Source: Candidatus Gastranaerophilales bacterium (GTDB taxonomy: Bacteria > Cyanobacteriota > Vampirovibrionia > Gastranaerophilales > Gastranaerophilaceae). Taken from it: a DNA stretch of 7,017 bases. The stretch covers positions 1 through 7,017 of the forward strand of contig JAJQHF010000279.1 in the NCBI GenBank assembly GCA_021199975.1, in the 5' to 3' direction. Made by a program: the position numbers and the translations under genes. Below, one piece after another: positions 6,742 to 7,017 of this stretch (positions are counted from its first letter, which is position 1; each line of letters starts with the position of its first letter). The notes beneath the pieces were generated by a model. The model was not told the DNA's origin, did not search any database, and was given only the letters and a program-made list of their open reading frames with translations.

Positions 6742-6973
6742 TTATACATATTTAATGGTTCTAGAAGGATTGCCCGCAACAACCGCTCGTTGCGAAACAT
6801 CTTTTATTTTGAAAAAGAATTCTTGATTTTCTTCAGGCATATGATATTTATTATTAAGCTCCATTGTAATTTTCTTGCATTTTTACTTAATTCATATAAT
6901 TTTTATAAATTGGTGTGCCGCTTTCAATATAGGTGTTTGCTTTCAGATACTCAATAAATTTAAAATTATTCAT
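6742..6973 (-). pseudogene. Collapsed hexapeptide-repeat sugar O-acetyltransferase remnant
   Basis: This is the two ends of a maltose/galactoside O-acetyltransferase-type left-handed beta-helix protein joined without the middle. From 6973 the frame reads MNNFKFIEYLKANTYIESG and TPIYKNYMN, then stops. Adding one G in ATGAATTAAG restores YMELSKNAR. Adding one A in the following AGAAAATTAC restores KITMEL. The open frame 6864-6742 then gives MELNNKYHMPEENQEFFFKI, the N-terminal helical segment. It is followed directly by KDVSQRAVVAGNPSRTIKYV, the typical C-terminus of these enzymes (VTKDVPxxAVVAGNPAKVIK). The whole active-site beta-helix, roughly 120 residues, is missing, so no acetyltransferase activity is possible. 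There is no strong Shine-Dalgarno before 6973, and no confident promoter was seen in the 44 bases left in the window. It was the first visible gene of the leftward operon. Confidence 0.78.
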
Positions 6974-7017
6974 AAGCTTATTATTTACGATTTTGTATAA
7001 AATAGCAAATACTTATA

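Noticed and set aside
4813..7017. New defence system, CRISPR array or mobile element in the gene-poor right part
   Set aside because: No regularly spaced repeats, transposase, integrase, toxin-antitoxin pair or nuclease motifs were seen. The apparent gene-poor stretches are explained by decayed metabolic genes.

Overview
This is an AT-rich bacterial chromosome segment. A and T dominate third codon positions and the spacers, but GC was not computed. The three rightward genes (phosphohexomutase, PC4-like ssDNA-binding protein, primosomal helicase) are ordinary bacterial housekeeping genes. The leftward genes resemble clusters seen in anaerobic gut or sediment bacteria. A low-GC gut lineage such as Gastranaerophilales/Melainabacteria or a clostridial relative is possible. 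The sequence does not settle this, and I hold it loosely.

Positions 4-4812, rightward: a tightly packed run of a 756-residue phosphoglucomutase/phosphomannomutase-family protein, an 80-residue PC4/p15-type ssDNA-binding protein and PriA. The spacers are 14 and 5 bases. PriA stops early at 4648. Its missing last ~55 residues continue in another frame to 4812, starting at an ATG that overlaps the stop (ATGA). The conserved Gly-Pro that normally precedes this segment is absent, which suggests a small out-of-frame deletion.

Positions 4813-5078: AT-rich spacer with no recognisable gene. Positions 5042-5093 hold a 12-bp perfect inverted repeat that may be the terminator of the leftward operon.

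Positions 5079-6973, leftward: what looks like the remains of a four-gene operon. In transcription order it holds a hexapeptide sugar O-acetyltransferase (wrecked: two frameshifts and loss of nearly the whole repeat domain), an alpha/beta hydrolase with a cysteine nucleophile (intact, 312 aa), an exported ABM-fold quinol-monooxygenase-like protein (frameshifted, first beta strand lost), and an exported carboxymuconolactone-decarboxylase-like protein (frameshift, nonsense codon, core lost). Spacers of 15-20 bases and well-placed Shine-Dalgarno sites show this was once a working operon. The genes plausibly belonged to a small redox or hydrolytic accessory cluster whose substrate is unknown.

I see no CRISPR array, tRNA, rRNA, transposase or new defence system. 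The real story of the window is gene decay, or else a cluster of assembly errors, concentrated in its right-hand third.
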